DNA of 32,634 bases from Coriobacteriaceae bacterium (GTDB lineage Bacteria > Actinomycetota > Coriobacteriia > Anaerosomatales > SLCP01), in contig PWVH01000014.1 in NCBI GenBank assembly GCA_003563465.1, positions 1 to 32,634 on the forward strand, in the 5' to 3' direction. The position numbers and the translations under genes are program-made. Positions 8,014-16,966 of this stretch are shown here, piece after piece. The notes under the pieces are model-generated. The model saw only the letters and a list, made by a program, of their open reading frames with translations, had not been told where the DNA came from and ran no database searches. How positions within the stretch are numbered: position 1 is the first letter of the stretch; every line of letters begins with the position of its first letter.

Positions 8014-8417
8014 CCGAGGGGACAACTAAGGATACGAGCGAGCACAAGACTTGCTCGAGGCCGCCCATCCCGCGTTTCAACTGGGGCGCATTCCTGATTC
8101 CGCCTATCTGGGGAGTGGCACACGGACAGTGGGCGGCCGTCTTCTTCGTGCCGCTCTGGGTGTTCGTCGACAACATGATTCGCGGTCCCAGACCTTTCGG
8201 CGTATGGAGCGTGGTTGTTGGTTACGCGATGGCGGCGGTAACGCTCGGATTCCAGGTCGCCTTTGCGCTCAACGCCAACCGCTTCGCCTGGTCGCGGGTG
8301 GCCGATCAAATAAGCCCGGAGGAGTTCAGGCGCCGGCAGCGCATCTGGGGCGTCGCGGGCCTGGCCGGCGCTGTCGCGGTCGCAGCTTGGATCACCGCCT
8401 CTGCCTCGGGCGCTTGA
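8010..8417 (+). CDS. Small membrane protein, family not recognised
   Basis: A 135-residue protein. A polar N-terminus is followed by a motif-like stretch, FNWGAFLIPPIWGVAHGQW, then three hydrophobic segments (about residues 45-62, 70-95 and 113-131) separated by a charged loop, SPEEFRRRQR. The arrangement of an aromatic FNWGAF...PPIWG motif before helices resembles small membrane proteins of the DUF2628 kind, but the match is only impressionistic. The start is GTG 8010, overlapping the DUF554 stop (GTGA), so it is probably co-translated with that gene. It is convergent with nth, 19 bp away. Confidence 0.75.
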   Translation: MTEGTTKDTSEHKTCSRPPIPRFNWGAFLIPPIWGVAHGQWAAVFFVPLWVFVDNMIRGPRPFGVWSVVVGYAMAAVTLGFQVAFALNANRFAWSRVADQISPEEFRRRQRIWGVAGLAGAVAVAAWITASASGA

Positions 8418-8436
8418 GGCGGATCGGCATGGTCTC

Positions 8437-9093
8437 TCAGAGAGCCTCTCGCCATCCTTTGACCTGGAACGCGCTGGGACACACATCGTTGAGCCTGCAC
8501 GCTCCACATGCGGGCCGCTTAGCGGTGCATATGGCACGCCCGTGGTCTATGAAGCGGTAGTTCACACTGAACCACTGATCGCGCGGGATTATCTGCATCA
8601 GGTCGCGCTCGACCTTGTCGGGGTCCTTTTCTTCGGAAAGACCGAACCGATGCGCGAGCCTGAACACGTGAGTGTCGACAGCTATTCCTTCCACCTTGTC
8701 GAATGCATTGCCGATGACGATGTTCGCCGTCTTGCGCGCTACTCCGGGCAGGGAGATGAGCCCCTCCATCGTGTCGGGCACCTCGCCGTCGAATTCGGCC
8801 ACGATCTTTCTCGCCGCACCGATTATCGCCTTGGCTTTGTTACGGAAGAATCCGGTCGGGCGGATGATCTCCTCGACTTCTGTGGGGTCGGCCTCGGCGA
8901 GATCCTTCGGCTCCGGGAACCTCTCGAAGAGCTTGGGCGTGACCTTGTTGACACCGACGTCGGTGGTCTGTGCCGAAAGGATGACCGCTACCAGCAGGTG
9001 GAAGGGCGAATCGTACTCGAGCATGATGTGCGCGTCGGGGTAGAACTCCGCCAGACGGTTCATGATCACGCGAGCTCGCTCCGTCCTGTCCAT
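8437..9093 (-). CDS. nth: Endonuclease III (DNA glycosylase/AP lyase)
   Basis: A base-excision repair enzyme removing oxidised pyrimidines and nicking the abasic site. The 218 residues carry the full signature: SAQTTDVGVN near residue 40, the helix-hairpin-helix LPGVARKTAN with catalytic Lys121, the catalytic Asp140 in AVDTHVFRLAHR, and the C-terminal [4Fe-4S] loop C189-x6-C196-x2-C199-x5-C205. Start ATG 9093 is preferred over ATG 9108 because GGAGG lies at 9099-9103 (minus strand), 5 nt before it. A longer in-frame extension to 9273 is unsupported. It is transcribed divergently from mfd. Confidence 0.95.
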   Translation of the reverse strand: MDRTERARVIMNRLAEFYPDAHIMLEYDSPFHLLVAVILSAQTTDVGVNKVTPKLFERFPEPKDLAEADPTEVEEIIRPTGFFRNKAKAIIGAARKIVAEFDGEVPDTMEGLISLPGVARKTANIVIGNAFDKVEGIAVDTHVFRLAHRFGLSEEKDPDKVERDLMQIIPRDQWFSVNYRFIDHGRAICTAKRPACGACRLNDVCPSAFQVKGWREAL

Positions 9094-9398
9094 CCTCGAC
9101 CTCCGCATCCGTCGCGTTTCACGGGCCACCACGATTTCGAGGGAGCGTTGTCGCGAGACGGCCCCGCTCTGTCTTGGCCCTGCCCGAGATGGTACCCGAC
9201 ACGGCGTCCTGGATGACGCGTTTCCGGCTTCTGGTCCCGTGCCGCCTCTTGGCCTGGCCGTCGCGCGCCCCACTTCTGCAGCGGCGTAGCCTTGACCCCG
9301 TCTTCATGCGGGGATAACCTCGGTTGCGCCCGCGCGGCCTTGCCGTTGGCGGGCTGTCGTCATGCTCGCTGCCCGCCCGTCCTGCTGAGGAGCGACCT
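9094..9398. other. Divergent intergenic region between nth and mfd, no gene recognised
   Basis: Both strands carry open frames, but none has a plausible ribosome site and family pattern. The region should hold the nth promoter (minus) and an mfd promoter (plus). A hairpin CCCCG/CGGGG with an 8-nt loop lies at 9296-9313, inside the candidate mfd promoter. Confidence 0.5.
9292..9318 (+). promoter_or_regulatory. Candidate promoter upstream of mfd
   Basis: TTGACC (9292-9297, 5 of 6 to the -35 consensus) and GATAAC (9313-9318, 4 of 6 to the -10) are separated by 15 bp, shorter than the optimum 17. It is the best match seen by eye in the region, with no other support. Confidence 0.3.
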
Positions 9399-12300
9399 TT
9401 GCACCTGCTCGATCCCCTTGCGGCCGCCTTGGCCTCCACCGAGCCTTTCGAGCGCGTGCTCGAAAGTCTTGCAGCTGAAGAGGATGTCACCGTCGCGGCG
9501 CCCGGTCTCGTGCGTCCTCTTCTGAGCGCAGCGATCTTCGCAAAGCATCCTCGCCCTACGCTCGTCGTGATCGCTGGCGAGTCTGCCGCCGAGCGCTATG
9601 CGCGTCAGGCCTCGGCGTACCTGGGCCCGGGCAAGGTCCTACGTTTCCCGGAGCGACCCGAGCTGCCATGGTCCGACGGGCCGCCCGACCTCGAGACGGT
9701 CGGGGCACGTGCGCGGGCACTCCACTCGTTGAGCAAGGGCCGAGCGGCGATCGTGGTGACTTCGGCGCGCGCACTGCTTCGCGCGTTGCCACCGCAAGGC
9801 AGTCACGTCTTCGAGCCTCTCACGCTCTCGGTAGGCGGCGAGCTAGACCTGGAGGAATCGGTCGCTCTTCTGGCACGCATGGGCTACGAACGCCTGGAGG
9901 TGGCCGAGGAACGCGGAACCTTCGCCGTGCGCGGCGGCATCCTGGACATCTTCCCGTCCGACGGAACGCATCCGTTGCGGGCCGAGTTCTATGGCGACAG
10001 GATCGAGACGCTGCGGCGCTACATCCCGGCGACCGGACAGAGCATCGGTGATGCAGACACCAGCGAGGTATTCGCTTGCCGGGAGGTAGTCTTGGGCACG
10101 CGAGCGGCGGCGTCGGCTCGCAAGGCTTTGCACGATCGTGCGCAGCGAAGCCCGGAGATCGCGCATCATCTCGAGCTTATGGAGCAGGGGGTCTACTTCA
10201 ATGGAGTGGAACGTTACCTGCCTGTCCTGTACAAGCAAGCAGGCGCGCTCACCGACTATCTTGCGGCGGACACGCTCGTGGTCGTGGCCGAACCGCGATC
10301 TCTCTTCGATGACGCGGTTCGCCGCGTCGAGGAGCTCACCGCCGCTGCGGAGTCGGTGGGAGCATCGGCTGAAGGTCTCATCTTGCCCGCAGAGCGCATC
10401 GAGCTAGGCGGGCGCCAGCGGCTCACCATGCTTTCGCTGATGCGCTCCGGCGGTTCGGTGGATGCCGAGATCGTCGCTCGCCGCCCAGAGGTTGCAGGCG
10501 GGGAGGAGCGGTTCGTAAGCGGAATCAGAGGACTGCTCTCTGCCGGCTACGGGGTCGCGCTCGCCGTGCCCGAGCGGCGAGTCCGCCGGCGTGTGGCCGA
10601 TAAGCTCGTCGAATCGAGCATACCGGTGGAAGGCCCCGAACCGCAGAACCTACAGCCTGGGGTGGTACATCTCAGTGCCGCAGACATTCCGTCAGGCTAT
10701 GTCATCCCGTCTGCGCGAATCGCGGTCGTCAGCATCGACGACGTCCATCCGCGGTCCTCGGCTGCGCGCCGCGCCACCCGCGAGTTCGATGCCACGAGGA
10801 TGAGCTTGGGGTTCGCCCCGGGAGACTACGTCGTGCACGTCATGCACGGCATCGGACACTTCAAGTCGCTCGAGCGCAAGGAGGTCTTGGGTTCGGCCCG
10901 GGACTATCTCGTGCTCGAGTACGCCAAAGGGGATCGCCTTTACCTGCCCGTCGAACAGATCGATCGGGTCTCGAAGTATGTGGGGCCGGACGGCACGGCG
11001 CCCCGCATCACTCGACTCAACACTGCCGACTGGTCCCGAGCTACTTCCAAGGCGCGAAAAGCCGCTCGAAAGCTCGCCATCGATCTGGTGGACCTCTACG
11101 CACGCCGCTCCGCAGTGGCCGGGCACGCGTTTGCCGCAGACACGCCTTGGCAGCTGGAGATGGAGGCGGCCTTCCCATACATGGAGACTCCCGACCAGCT
11201 CGCTGCGATCGCCGACGTCAAGGCTGACATGGAGTCTGCGAAGCCGATGGACCGTCTGGTATGCGGCGATGTCGGTTACGGAAAGACCGAGGTAGCGATC
11301 CGTGCCGTCTTCAAGGCCATCCAGGACGGAAAGCAGGCCATGCTGCTTTGCCCGACCACGATTCTGGCGCAGCAGCACTTCACGACCTTCTCCGAGCGCA
11401 TCGCGCCCTTCCCGATCAGGGTGGAGGTGCTCTCGCGATTCCGATCCTCGGCACAGCAGCGCGCGGCGCTCGAGGGGTTTGCGAGAGGAGAGGTCGATCT
11501 TCTCATCGGCACCCACCGCCTGTTGTCGGCAGACGTGATACCCCGAGACCTCGGTCTGATCGTCATCGACGAGGAGCAGCGTTTCGGCGTGCAGCACAAG
11601 GAGCATCTCAAGAACTTCCGCGAGCAGGTCGACGTGCTGACCATGACCGCAACGCCGATTCCGCGCACGTTGCAGATGTCGCTTTCGGGCGTGCGCGACA
11701 TGAGCGTGATCGACACACCGCCGCCCAATCGCTTTCCGGTGCAGGTGTATGTGGGCGAGTACGATCCCGATGTGGTGTCCGGTGCGATCCGTCGTGAAGC
11801 CGAGCGCGGCGGGCAGGTCTACTACGTCTCGAACCGCGTGAAGTCGATAGATGACGCGGTCGCGCGCGTGCAGGAGGCTGCTCCGGAGGCGCGGGTAGGC
11901 GTTGCGCACGGCCAGATGAGCGAAAGACAACTGGAGCGGATCATGGAGTCTTTCGCCGCCAACGAGATCGACGTGCTAGTGGCGACTACCATCGTGGAGA
12001 GCGGCATCGACAACCCGCACAGCAACACGCTCGTCATCGAGGACAGCCAGCGCCTCGGCCTGGCGCAGCTCTATCAGCTGAAGGGCCGGGTAGGGAGGAG
12101 CCACGTCCGAGCGTACGCCTACTTCCTCTTCCCCCGGGGTGCCCTGCTGACCGAAGAAGCGGTCGAGCGGCTTGTGGCCATCCGAGACCACTCCGACTTG
12201 GGCAGCGGCATCAAGATTGCCATGCGCGATTTGGAGATACGCGGGGCAGGGTCTCTTCTCGGCGCGGAACAGCACGGCATGATGAGCGCTGTGGGCTTCG

Positions 12301-12818
12301 ACCTTTATGCGGAGATGATCCGCGAGGCTGTCGCCGAGGCCCGTGGAGAACCGTCACTGGCTCATCCGGAGATTCGGGTCGATATCGCCGTACCCGCCTT
12401 CCTGCCTGAGGAGTACGTGCCTGCCGTCGACGAGCGCGTGCGGCTCTACCGCCGCCTGGCCGGAGCACCCACGCTCGAAGGCGTCGAGCGGGCAGCCGCC
12501 GAACTCGTCAAGGCCCGTGGCGCACTGCCCGAACCGGCGACCGAACTCGTTCGGATCGCCCGCATCCGAGCGCTGGCTGCCGAAGCTGGGGTGCGCTCGG
12601 TGAGCGCGGCGAAAGGGCGCCTGACGGCCTCGCCGGTGACGGTTACTTCCGAGGCCCGCGGAAGACTTGCCGCCATGGGCGCCGTGACGATCGAACGCGA
12701 CCAGGCCGTGGCGCTGCCGCTGGGCTATGGAGCTTCTGTGACGAAGGTCGCCGAGGAGCTCCTGGGTGCTATACTTGCCGGGACCGACTACGCTATGCCA
12801 ACTCCCTTGGAGGACTGA
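9399..12818 (+). CDS. mfd: Transcription-repair coupling factor Mfd
   Basis: A DNA translocase that removes RNA polymerase stalled at lesions and recruits UvrA. Start TTG 9399 is chosen because TGAGGAG (9386-9392) sits 6 nt upstream; it gives 1139 residues, the normal length, while an upstream in-frame start at 9324 lacks such a site. Domains in order: UvrB-like N-terminal region (about 1-350; GILDIFPSDGTHPLRAEFYG), a linker, the RNA-polymerase-interacting CarD-like domain (from about 475, PGDYVVHVMHGIGHFKSLE), superfamily 2 helicase lobes with Walker A GDVGYGKTE near 623, DEEQ near 724, TMTATPIPRTLQMSL and ATTIVESGIDNPHSNT, then the C-terminal autoinhibitory domain. Its stop overlaps the first ATG of the foldase gene. 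Confidence 0.96.
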   Translation: MHLLDPLAAALASTEPFERVLESLAAEEDVTVAAPGLVRPLLSAAIFAKHPRPTLVVIAGESAAERYARQASAYLGPGKVLRFPERPELPWSDGPPDLETVGARARALHSLSKGRAAIVVTSARALLRALPPQGSHVFEPLTLSVGGELDLEESVALLARMGYERLEVAEERGTFAVRGGILDIFPSDGTHPLRAEFYGDRIETLRRYIPATGQSIGDADTSEVFACREVVLGTRAAASARKALHDRAQRSPEIAHHLELMEQGVYFNGVERYLPVLYKQAGALTDYLAADTLVVVAEPRSLFDDAVRRVEELTAAAESVGASAEGLILPAERIELGGRQRLTMLSLMRSGGSVDAEIVARRPEVAGGEERFVSGIRGLLSAGYGVALAVPERRVRRRVADKLVESSIPVEGPEPQNLQPGVVHLSAADIPSGYVIPSARIAVVSIDDVHPRSSAARRATREFDATRMSLGFAPGDYVVHVMHGIGHFKSLERKEVLGSARDYLVLEYAKGDRLYLPVEQIDRVSKYVGPDGTAPRITRLNTADWSRATSKARKAARKLAIDLVDLYARRSAVAGHAFAADTPWQLEMEAAFPYMETPDQLAAIADVKADMESAKPMDRLVCGDVGYGKTEVAIRAVFKAIQDGKQAMLLCPTTILAQQHFTTFSERIAPFPIRVEVLSRFRSSAQQRAALEGFARGEVDLLIGTHRLLSADVIPRDLGLIVIDEEQRFGVQHKEHLKNFREQVDVLTMTATPIPRTLQMSLSGVRDMSVIDTPPPNRFPVQVYVGEYDPDVVSGAIRREAERGGQVYYVSNRVKSIDDAVARVQEAAPEARVGVAHGQMSERQLERIMESFAANEIDVLVATTIVESGIDNPHSNTLVIEDSQRLGLAQLYQLKGRVGRSHVRAYAYFLFPRGALLTEEAVERLVAIRDHSDLGSGIKIAMRDLEIRGAGSLLGAEQHGMMSAVGFDLYAEMIREAVAEARGEPSLAHPEIRVDIAVPAFLPEEYVPAVDERVRLYRRLAGAPTLEGVERAAAELVKARGALPEPATELVRIARIRALAAEAGVRSVSAAKGRLTASPVTVTSEARGRLAAMGAVTIERDQAVALPLGYGASVTKVAEELLGAILAGTDYAMPTPLED

Positions 12819-13783
12819 TGATGACCCTTCGTCCCGTTCTGGTGGCGGTACTGGCCGTCGCTCTTCTGGCAGGCCCTGCCGCTTGCGGTTCTGAGGAGAT
12901 AGCCGCCCGTGTGAACGGCGAGGAGATAAGCGCTTCGGAGCTCGATGCACAGGCCGAACGTCTGGTGCAACAGTCTCCTCAGATGTTCGAGGGCCCAGAA
13001 GGCGAGGCTCGTCTGCTCGACTTCAAGCGGCGTCTGCTCGAGAGCATGATCGACAACATATTGGTTCGTCAGGGCGCTGAAGAGCGCGGCATCGTGGTCA
13101 CGGACGAGGAGATAGATGCACAGCTCGAGGAGCTGAAGGCGAGCTTCCCAAGCGAGGACGACTTCGAGATCGCTCTGGCCGACGCCAATATCACTCTGGA
13201 TGCCCTGAGGCAGCAGATACACGACCAGCTCGTAACCCAGCGTCTCATGGAGGAACTCGTCGGTAGCGACCTCGTCACCAAGTCCGATATCGACGCCTAC
13301 TACGAGGATCACAGGGAAGACTTCTCGCAACATGCGACCACTCGGGCTTCGCACATCCTCTTCGATCCGGACGACAAGGAGACCGCAGAAGAGGTGCTTG
13401 CCGAGATCAAGGCGGGAGCAGACTTCGCCGAACTCGCCGAAAAGCACTCCAAGGACCCCGTCTCAGGCGCACAAGGTGGAGACCTGGGCTGGTCCGATCC
13501 CCAGCAGCCGTTCGTCCCCGAGTTTCAGGCTGCACTCGACGAACTCGAGGTCGGCGAGATCTCCGAGCTGGTAGAGACCGAGTTCGGCTGGCACATCATC
13601 ATAGTCGAGGATAAGATCGAAGAGCGTCAGCAGCCGCTCGACGAGGTCTCTAGCCAGATCGAGCAGCTCATCTTACAGGAACGCAACATCGACGCCCTCC
13701 AGTCGTTCCTCGACGAGATCCGCGAGAGGTCCGAGATCGAGATCCTCATCGAAGAGCTCAAGATTCCCGAGGACGAGGAGTAG
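12818..13783 (+). CDS. SurA/PrsA-like peptidyl-prolyl isomerase lipoprotein
   Basis: An extracytoplasmic foldase of the parvulin class. The 321 residues start with a lipoprotein signal ending LLAGPAAC (Cys23 from the first Met). A SurA-N-like helical region spans about 25-165 (VNGEEISASELDAQAERLV, LLESMIDNILVRQGAEERGI), and the rotamase domain spans about 172-265 (RASHILF, FAELAEKHSKDPVSGAQGGDLGW, FGWHIIIVED). A charged helical tail follows. ATG 12818 overlaps the mfd stop; ATG 12821 is equally plausible and better spaced from GGAGG. It follows mfd and precedes mazG in what looks like one transcription unit. Confidence 0.9.
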   Translation: MMTLRPVLVAVLAVALLAGPAACGSEEIAARVNGEEISASELDAQAERLVQQSPQMFEGPEGEARLLDFKRRLLESMIDNILVRQGAEERGIVVTDEEIDAQLEELKASFPSEDDFEIALADANITLDALRQQIHDQLVTQRLMEELVGSDLVTKSDIDAYYEDHREDFSQHATTRASHILFDPDDKETAEEVLAEIKAGADFAELAEKHSKDPVSGAQGGDLGWSDPQQPFVPEFQAALDELEVGEISELVETEFGWHIIIVEDKIEERQQPLDEVSSQIEQLILQERNIDALQSFLDEIRERSEIEILIEELKIPEDEE

Positions 13784-13816
13784 TCGCTTACGTTCGGGCG
13801 CTGTCGGGATGGTGTC

Positions 13817-14596
13817 GTGGACTCAATAGGCGGTTTCTACGAGTTCGTGCGCATCATCGAGACGCTGCGTGGGCCAAAGGGCTGTCCCTGGGACCGGGCG
13901 CAAGACCACATGAGTCTGCGCCGCAACATGATCGAAGAAGCCTACGAGGTCGTCTCGGCGATCGAGAAAGGCGACGATTCAGAACTCGCCGAGGAGCTGG
14001 GTGACGTGCTCCTCCAGATCGTCCTGCACGCGCAGATGGCCTCTGAGGCTGGCAGCTTCGATATCGAAGATGTGATTGCGAACATCACCGAGAAGATCCT
14101 TCGCCGTCATCCGCATGTCTTCGCAGAGGCCGCAGCCGGCACCCCTGATGAGGTCATCCAGAAGTGGGACGCGATCAAGCGTGAGGAGAAGGCAGGCCGC
14201 GGCGTGCTCGACGGTATCCCGGCAGTTCTGCCGGCGCTCATGTGGGCCCAGAAGATATCGCGTCGGGCCGTGGGTGTAGGCTTCGAGTGGGAGAGTCTCG
14301 AGGCGGTGTGGGATAAGGTTCACGAGGAGATCGACGAACTCAAGAGCGCCCGACCCGGTTCGCCGGAGGCCATCGACGAGATCGGGGATCTGCTGTTCAC
14401 TGTTGTGAACCTGGCTCGCAAGCAGGGCATCGACGCCGAAGAAGCGCTCAGGGCGACCTGCAGGAAGTTCATAGCGCGTTTCGAGGAGATGGAACAGACG
14501 GCGGCATCGGCCGGCAGAACCATGTCGGACCTCGATATCGAGGAGATGGAGCAGCTCTGGCATGAGGCCAAGAGCAGGGAGGAGCCCAGATCATGA
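13817..14596 (+). CDS. mazG: Nucleoside triphosphate pyrophosphohydrolase MazG
   Basis: A 259-residue cytoplasmic enzyme that hydrolyses (d)NTPs to NMP and PPi. Two MazG helical domains are visible: the first with CPWDRAQDHMSLRRNMIEEAYE and the metal-binding EELGDVLLQIVLHAQ near residues 58-72, the second with FEWESLEAVWDKVHEEIDEL and EIGDLLFTVVNLAR near residues 188-204. Length and layout match the two-domain E. coli type. Start GTG 13817 lies 33 nt after the foldase stop; the ribosome site is weak. Its stop overlaps the enolase ATG (ATGA). mazG next to eno is a common actinobacterial arrangement. Confidence 0.93.
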   Translation: MDSIGGFYEFVRIIETLRGPKGCPWDRAQDHMSLRRNMIEEAYEVVSAIEKGDDSELAEELGDVLLQIVLHAQMASEAGSFDIEDVIANITEKILRRHPHVFAEAAAGTPDEVIQKWDAIKREEKAGRGVLDGIPAVLPALMWAQKISRRAVGVGFEWESLEAVWDKVHEEIDELKSARPGSPEAIDEIGDLLFTVVNLARKQGIDAEEALRATCRKFIARFEEMEQTAASAGRTMSDLDIEEMEQLWHEAKSREEPRS

Positions 14597-15879
14597 GCAG
14601 CATCATCGACGTCTACGCTCGCGAGATTCTCGATTCTCGCGGCAACCCGACCGTCGAGGTCGAGATAGTGCTCGACGACGGTTCGCTGGGTAGGGCGGCC
14701 GTTCCTTCAGGCGCGTCGACGGGCGCCTTCGAAGCCGTCGAGCTGAGGGATGGCGACTCCGCTCGCTTCGGCGGCAAGGGTGTTCGTAGGGCGGTAGACA
14801 ACGTCAATGAGGTGATAGCTGCCGAGATCCTCGGCATGGACGCGACCGACCAGCGCCTGATAGACACTACAATGCTTGCGCTTGATGGCACGCCCAACAA
14901 GGAGCGCCTCGGCGCGAACGCCATCCTCGGCACGTCACTGGCAGTGGCCAAGGCTGCTGCCGAGTCGACCGAACTCACTCTTTACAGCTACATCGGTGGA
15001 GCAAACGCGCACCAGCTGCCGGTGCCGATGATGAACATCCTCAACGGGGGTGCGCATGCTGACAACAACGTCGATCTGCAGGAGTTCATGGTCGTGCCGG
15101 TAGGCGCGAGCTCTTTCGCCGAGGGGTTGCGGATGTGCGCGGAGATCTATCACACCCTGGAAAAGGTGCTCTCCGATCGCGGTCTGGGCACCGGCGTGGG
15201 CGACGAAGGCGGCTTCGCACCGGATCTCGGCAGTAACGAAGAAGCGCTTCAGGTCATGGCCGATGCTGTCGGCAAGGCCGGCTACTCGCTTGGCGAGCAG
15301 GTCGTTTTCGCGCTAGATCCGGCTGCCACGGAGCTATATCGGGATGACGCCTACCATCTCGAAAGCGAAGGCCGCGTGCTTAGCTCAGCGGAGATGGTCG
15401 AGTTCTGGGCGGATCTCACTGCCCGATATCCGATCGTTTCGATAGAGGATGGAATGGCCGAAGAGGACTGGGACGGCTGGAAGCTGCTCACCGAGCGTTT
15501 GGGCGAGAAGGTCCAGATAGTCGGTGACGATCTCTTCGTCACCAATGTGGAGCGCCTGGCCAAGGGGATTGCTATGGGCGTCGCGAACTCTATCCTGATC
15601 AAGGTGAACCAGATAGGAACGCTCACGGAGACACTCGAGTGCATCGAGATGGCCAAGAAGGCGGGCTACACGTGCGTCATCTCCCATCGTTCCGGCGAGA
15701 CCGAGGACACGACCATCGCCGACATCGCCGTCGCAGTGAACGCCGGTCAGATCAAGACCGGAGCTCCGGCCAGGTGCGATCGGGTGGCCAAGTACAACCA
15801 GCTTCTCCGTATCGAGGAGGAGCTTTGTGACTCGTCTGTCTATCCCGGCACCGCGGCTTTCTACAACATCTCGCGCTGA
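14593..15879 (+). CDS. eno: Enolase
   Basis: The glycolytic enzyme interconverting 2-phosphoglycerate and phosphoenolpyruvate; 428 residues, full length. Conserved pieces: AREILDSRGNPTVEVE at the N-terminus, PSGASTGAFEAVELRDGD (the mobile catalytic loop Ser), catalytic Glu205 in GVGDEGGFAPDL, Mg ligands in ALDPAAT, SIEDGMAEEDW and VGDDLFVTN, the catalytic Lys337 in SILIKVNQIGTLTE, and SHRSGETEDTTIADI. GGGAGGAGCCCAG before the ATG is a good ribosome site inside mazG. The next substrate-linked enzyme, pyruvate kinase, lies two genes downstream, so the lower glycolysis genes are clustered here. Confidence 0.97.
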   Translation: MSSIIDVYAREILDSRGNPTVEVEIVLDDGSLGRAAVPSGASTGAFEAVELRDGDSARFGGKGVRRAVDNVNEVIAAEILGMDATDQRLIDTTMLALDGTPNKERLGANAILGTSLAVAKAAAESTELTLYSYIGGANAHQLPVPMMNILNGGAHADNNVDLQEFMVVPVGASSFAEGLRMCAEIYHTLEKVLSDRGLGTGVGDEGGFAPDLGSNEEALQVMADAVGKAGYSLGEQVVFALDPAATELYRDDAYHLESEGRVLSSAEMVEFWADLTARYPIVSIEDGMAEEDWDGWKLLTERLGEKVQIVGDDLFVTNVERLAKGIAMGVANSILIKVNQIGTLTETLECIEMAKKAGYTCVISHRSGETEDTTIADIAVAVNAGQIKTGAPARCDRVAKYNQLLRIEEELCDSSVYPGTAAFYNISR

Positions 15880-15888
15880 GAGTTTGCT

Positions 15889-16008
15889 GGAGGCGGGCGC
15901 TTTGTCGGAGGCGGGCGCTTTGCCGGAGCCGGAGGTCTCGCCGGAACCGGGTGGCGCTTCGCCGGAGGCGGGCGTTTTGCCGGAGTAGAGTGCTTCGCCG
16001 GAACCGGT
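15889..16008 (+). repeat. 18-bp tandem repeat downstream of eno
   Basis: Six units and a partial seventh, each beginning GGA and ending [CT]GCC/GTC: 15889-15906, 15907-15924, 15925-15942, 15943-15963 (21 bp), 15964-15981, 15982-15999, then GGAACCGGT. The best conserved unit is GGAGGCGGGCGCTTTGCC. Unit lengths are all multiples of 3. Translated in one plus frame the units read as Pro-Glu-Ala-Gly-Ala-Leu-like hexapeptides; on the minus strand as Ser-Gly-Lys-Ala-Pro-Ala-like ones. No start codon and ribosome site supports a separate gene, so it is called as a repeat only. Confidence 0.8.
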
Positions 16009-16031
16009 CACGTAAGAGATATAGTGAACAC

Positions 16032-16928
16032 ATGGTGGCAGGAACCGACAAGCGAGCAAACAAGCATCTGGAGGATTTCGGTCTCCATCTAGAGGACGCG
16101 CTGGAGCGACGCGAGCGCCTCGCGAACCAGTACGACATCGACTATGGGCATGAGCGCGTGTTCCCGGCCCTTGTGGACGCTCTGCTCGACGAGATTCCAG
16201 AGGGCGCGAGGGTGCTGGAGGTCGGTGCGGCGACGGGCTTGCTGACACGTCCCTTGCTGACACGGGCCGGGCACGTCACCGCGCTGGAGCCCTCGGCGGG
16301 GCTGCTCAGGCGCCTCGTCTCGAGCGAGGTCGCGCAATCCCCGAATCTGACCGTGGTTCAAGGGATGGTGGAGGGCCTGCTGCACGACCTGACTTACGAC
16401 CTAGCGGTAGTGACGTTCACACCTCGGCACGGGATGGCCCTTTCGCGGTTACTCACAGAACTCGCCACACGCGTGCACGATCGGGTGATTCTATTGCTCG
16501 ACGAGGACGGATCGCTGGACTGGGCTTACCTTGCACGGGAAGCAGCAGCTCAGGGCATCGAAGTGTCGCTCAGAATCATCGCCAACGAAGAACAGGATCT
16601 GGCTTCGCGGAAGCGCGCCGTGCTTCTGGTCGCCGATGTGAGCCGATGGGTTCCGACTCTTGTTACGCCCACGGAGTGGGTGACCGATGCTCGCGAGGTC
16701 GAGGTACCGTTCCCGGCTCCACGCGGAGCGGCGACACGTCTGGTGCGCGATATGCTCGCGAGGGGCGATCGCGTGCTCAAGATTCGCACAAGCCCCGAGG
16801 GTTCGGACCGCCTGTATGGGAACCTGCGGACGGCGGCTTATCGTCTCGGTCGTGACAGACTGACCCTGAGGCGTGACGACGACGTCATCCAGATAGTGAG
16901 ACTCCCTAAGGCTGGCGAGGCGGAGTGA
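16032..16928 (+). CDS. Class I SAM-dependent methyltransferase-like protein
   Basis: A 298-residue cytoplasmic protein. Motif I for SAM binding is clear near residues 58-72 (GARVLEVGAATGLLTRPLL), followed by the acidic end of strand 2 (HVTALEPSAGLLRRL), placing residues about 30-150 in a Rossmann-like methyltransferase domain. The C-terminal half (about 160-298) has no recognised motif. The substrate is not inferable. Start ATG 16032 fits the first helical, charged segment; the ribosome site is weak (AAGAGA about 12 nt upstream). A longer in-frame start at 15951 would translate part of the repeat into a very Arg-rich peptide and is unlikely. It sits between eno and pyk, with the eno 3' repeat in front. 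Confidence 0.75.
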   Translation: MVAGTDKRANKHLEDFGLHLEDALERRERLANQYDIDYGHERVFPALVDALLDEIPEGARVLEVGAATGLLTRPLLTRAGHVTALEPSAGLLRRLVSSEVAQSPNLTVVQGMVEGLLHDLTYDLAVVTFTPRHGMALSRLLTELATRVHDRVILLLDEDGSLDWAYLAREAAAQGIEVSLRIIANEEQDLASRKRAVLLVADVSRWVPTLVTPTEWVTDAREVEVPFPAPRGAATRLVRDMLARGDRVLKIRTSPEGSDRLYGNLRTAAYRLGRDRLTLRRDDDVIQIVRLPKAGEAE

Positions 16929-16966
16929 TTCCTGTCTGTCGGGATCAGGCAGGATAGGAGGCTACG

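Noticed and set aside
10692..11930. Long minus-strand ORF antisense to mfd
   Set aside because: Shadow of high-GC codon bias; no family pattern and mfd is unambiguous.
15385..16263. Minus-strand ORF spanning the 3' half of eno and the tandem repeat
   Set aside because: Most of it is antisense to enolase; only the repeat part has periodic composition and there is no ribosome site.
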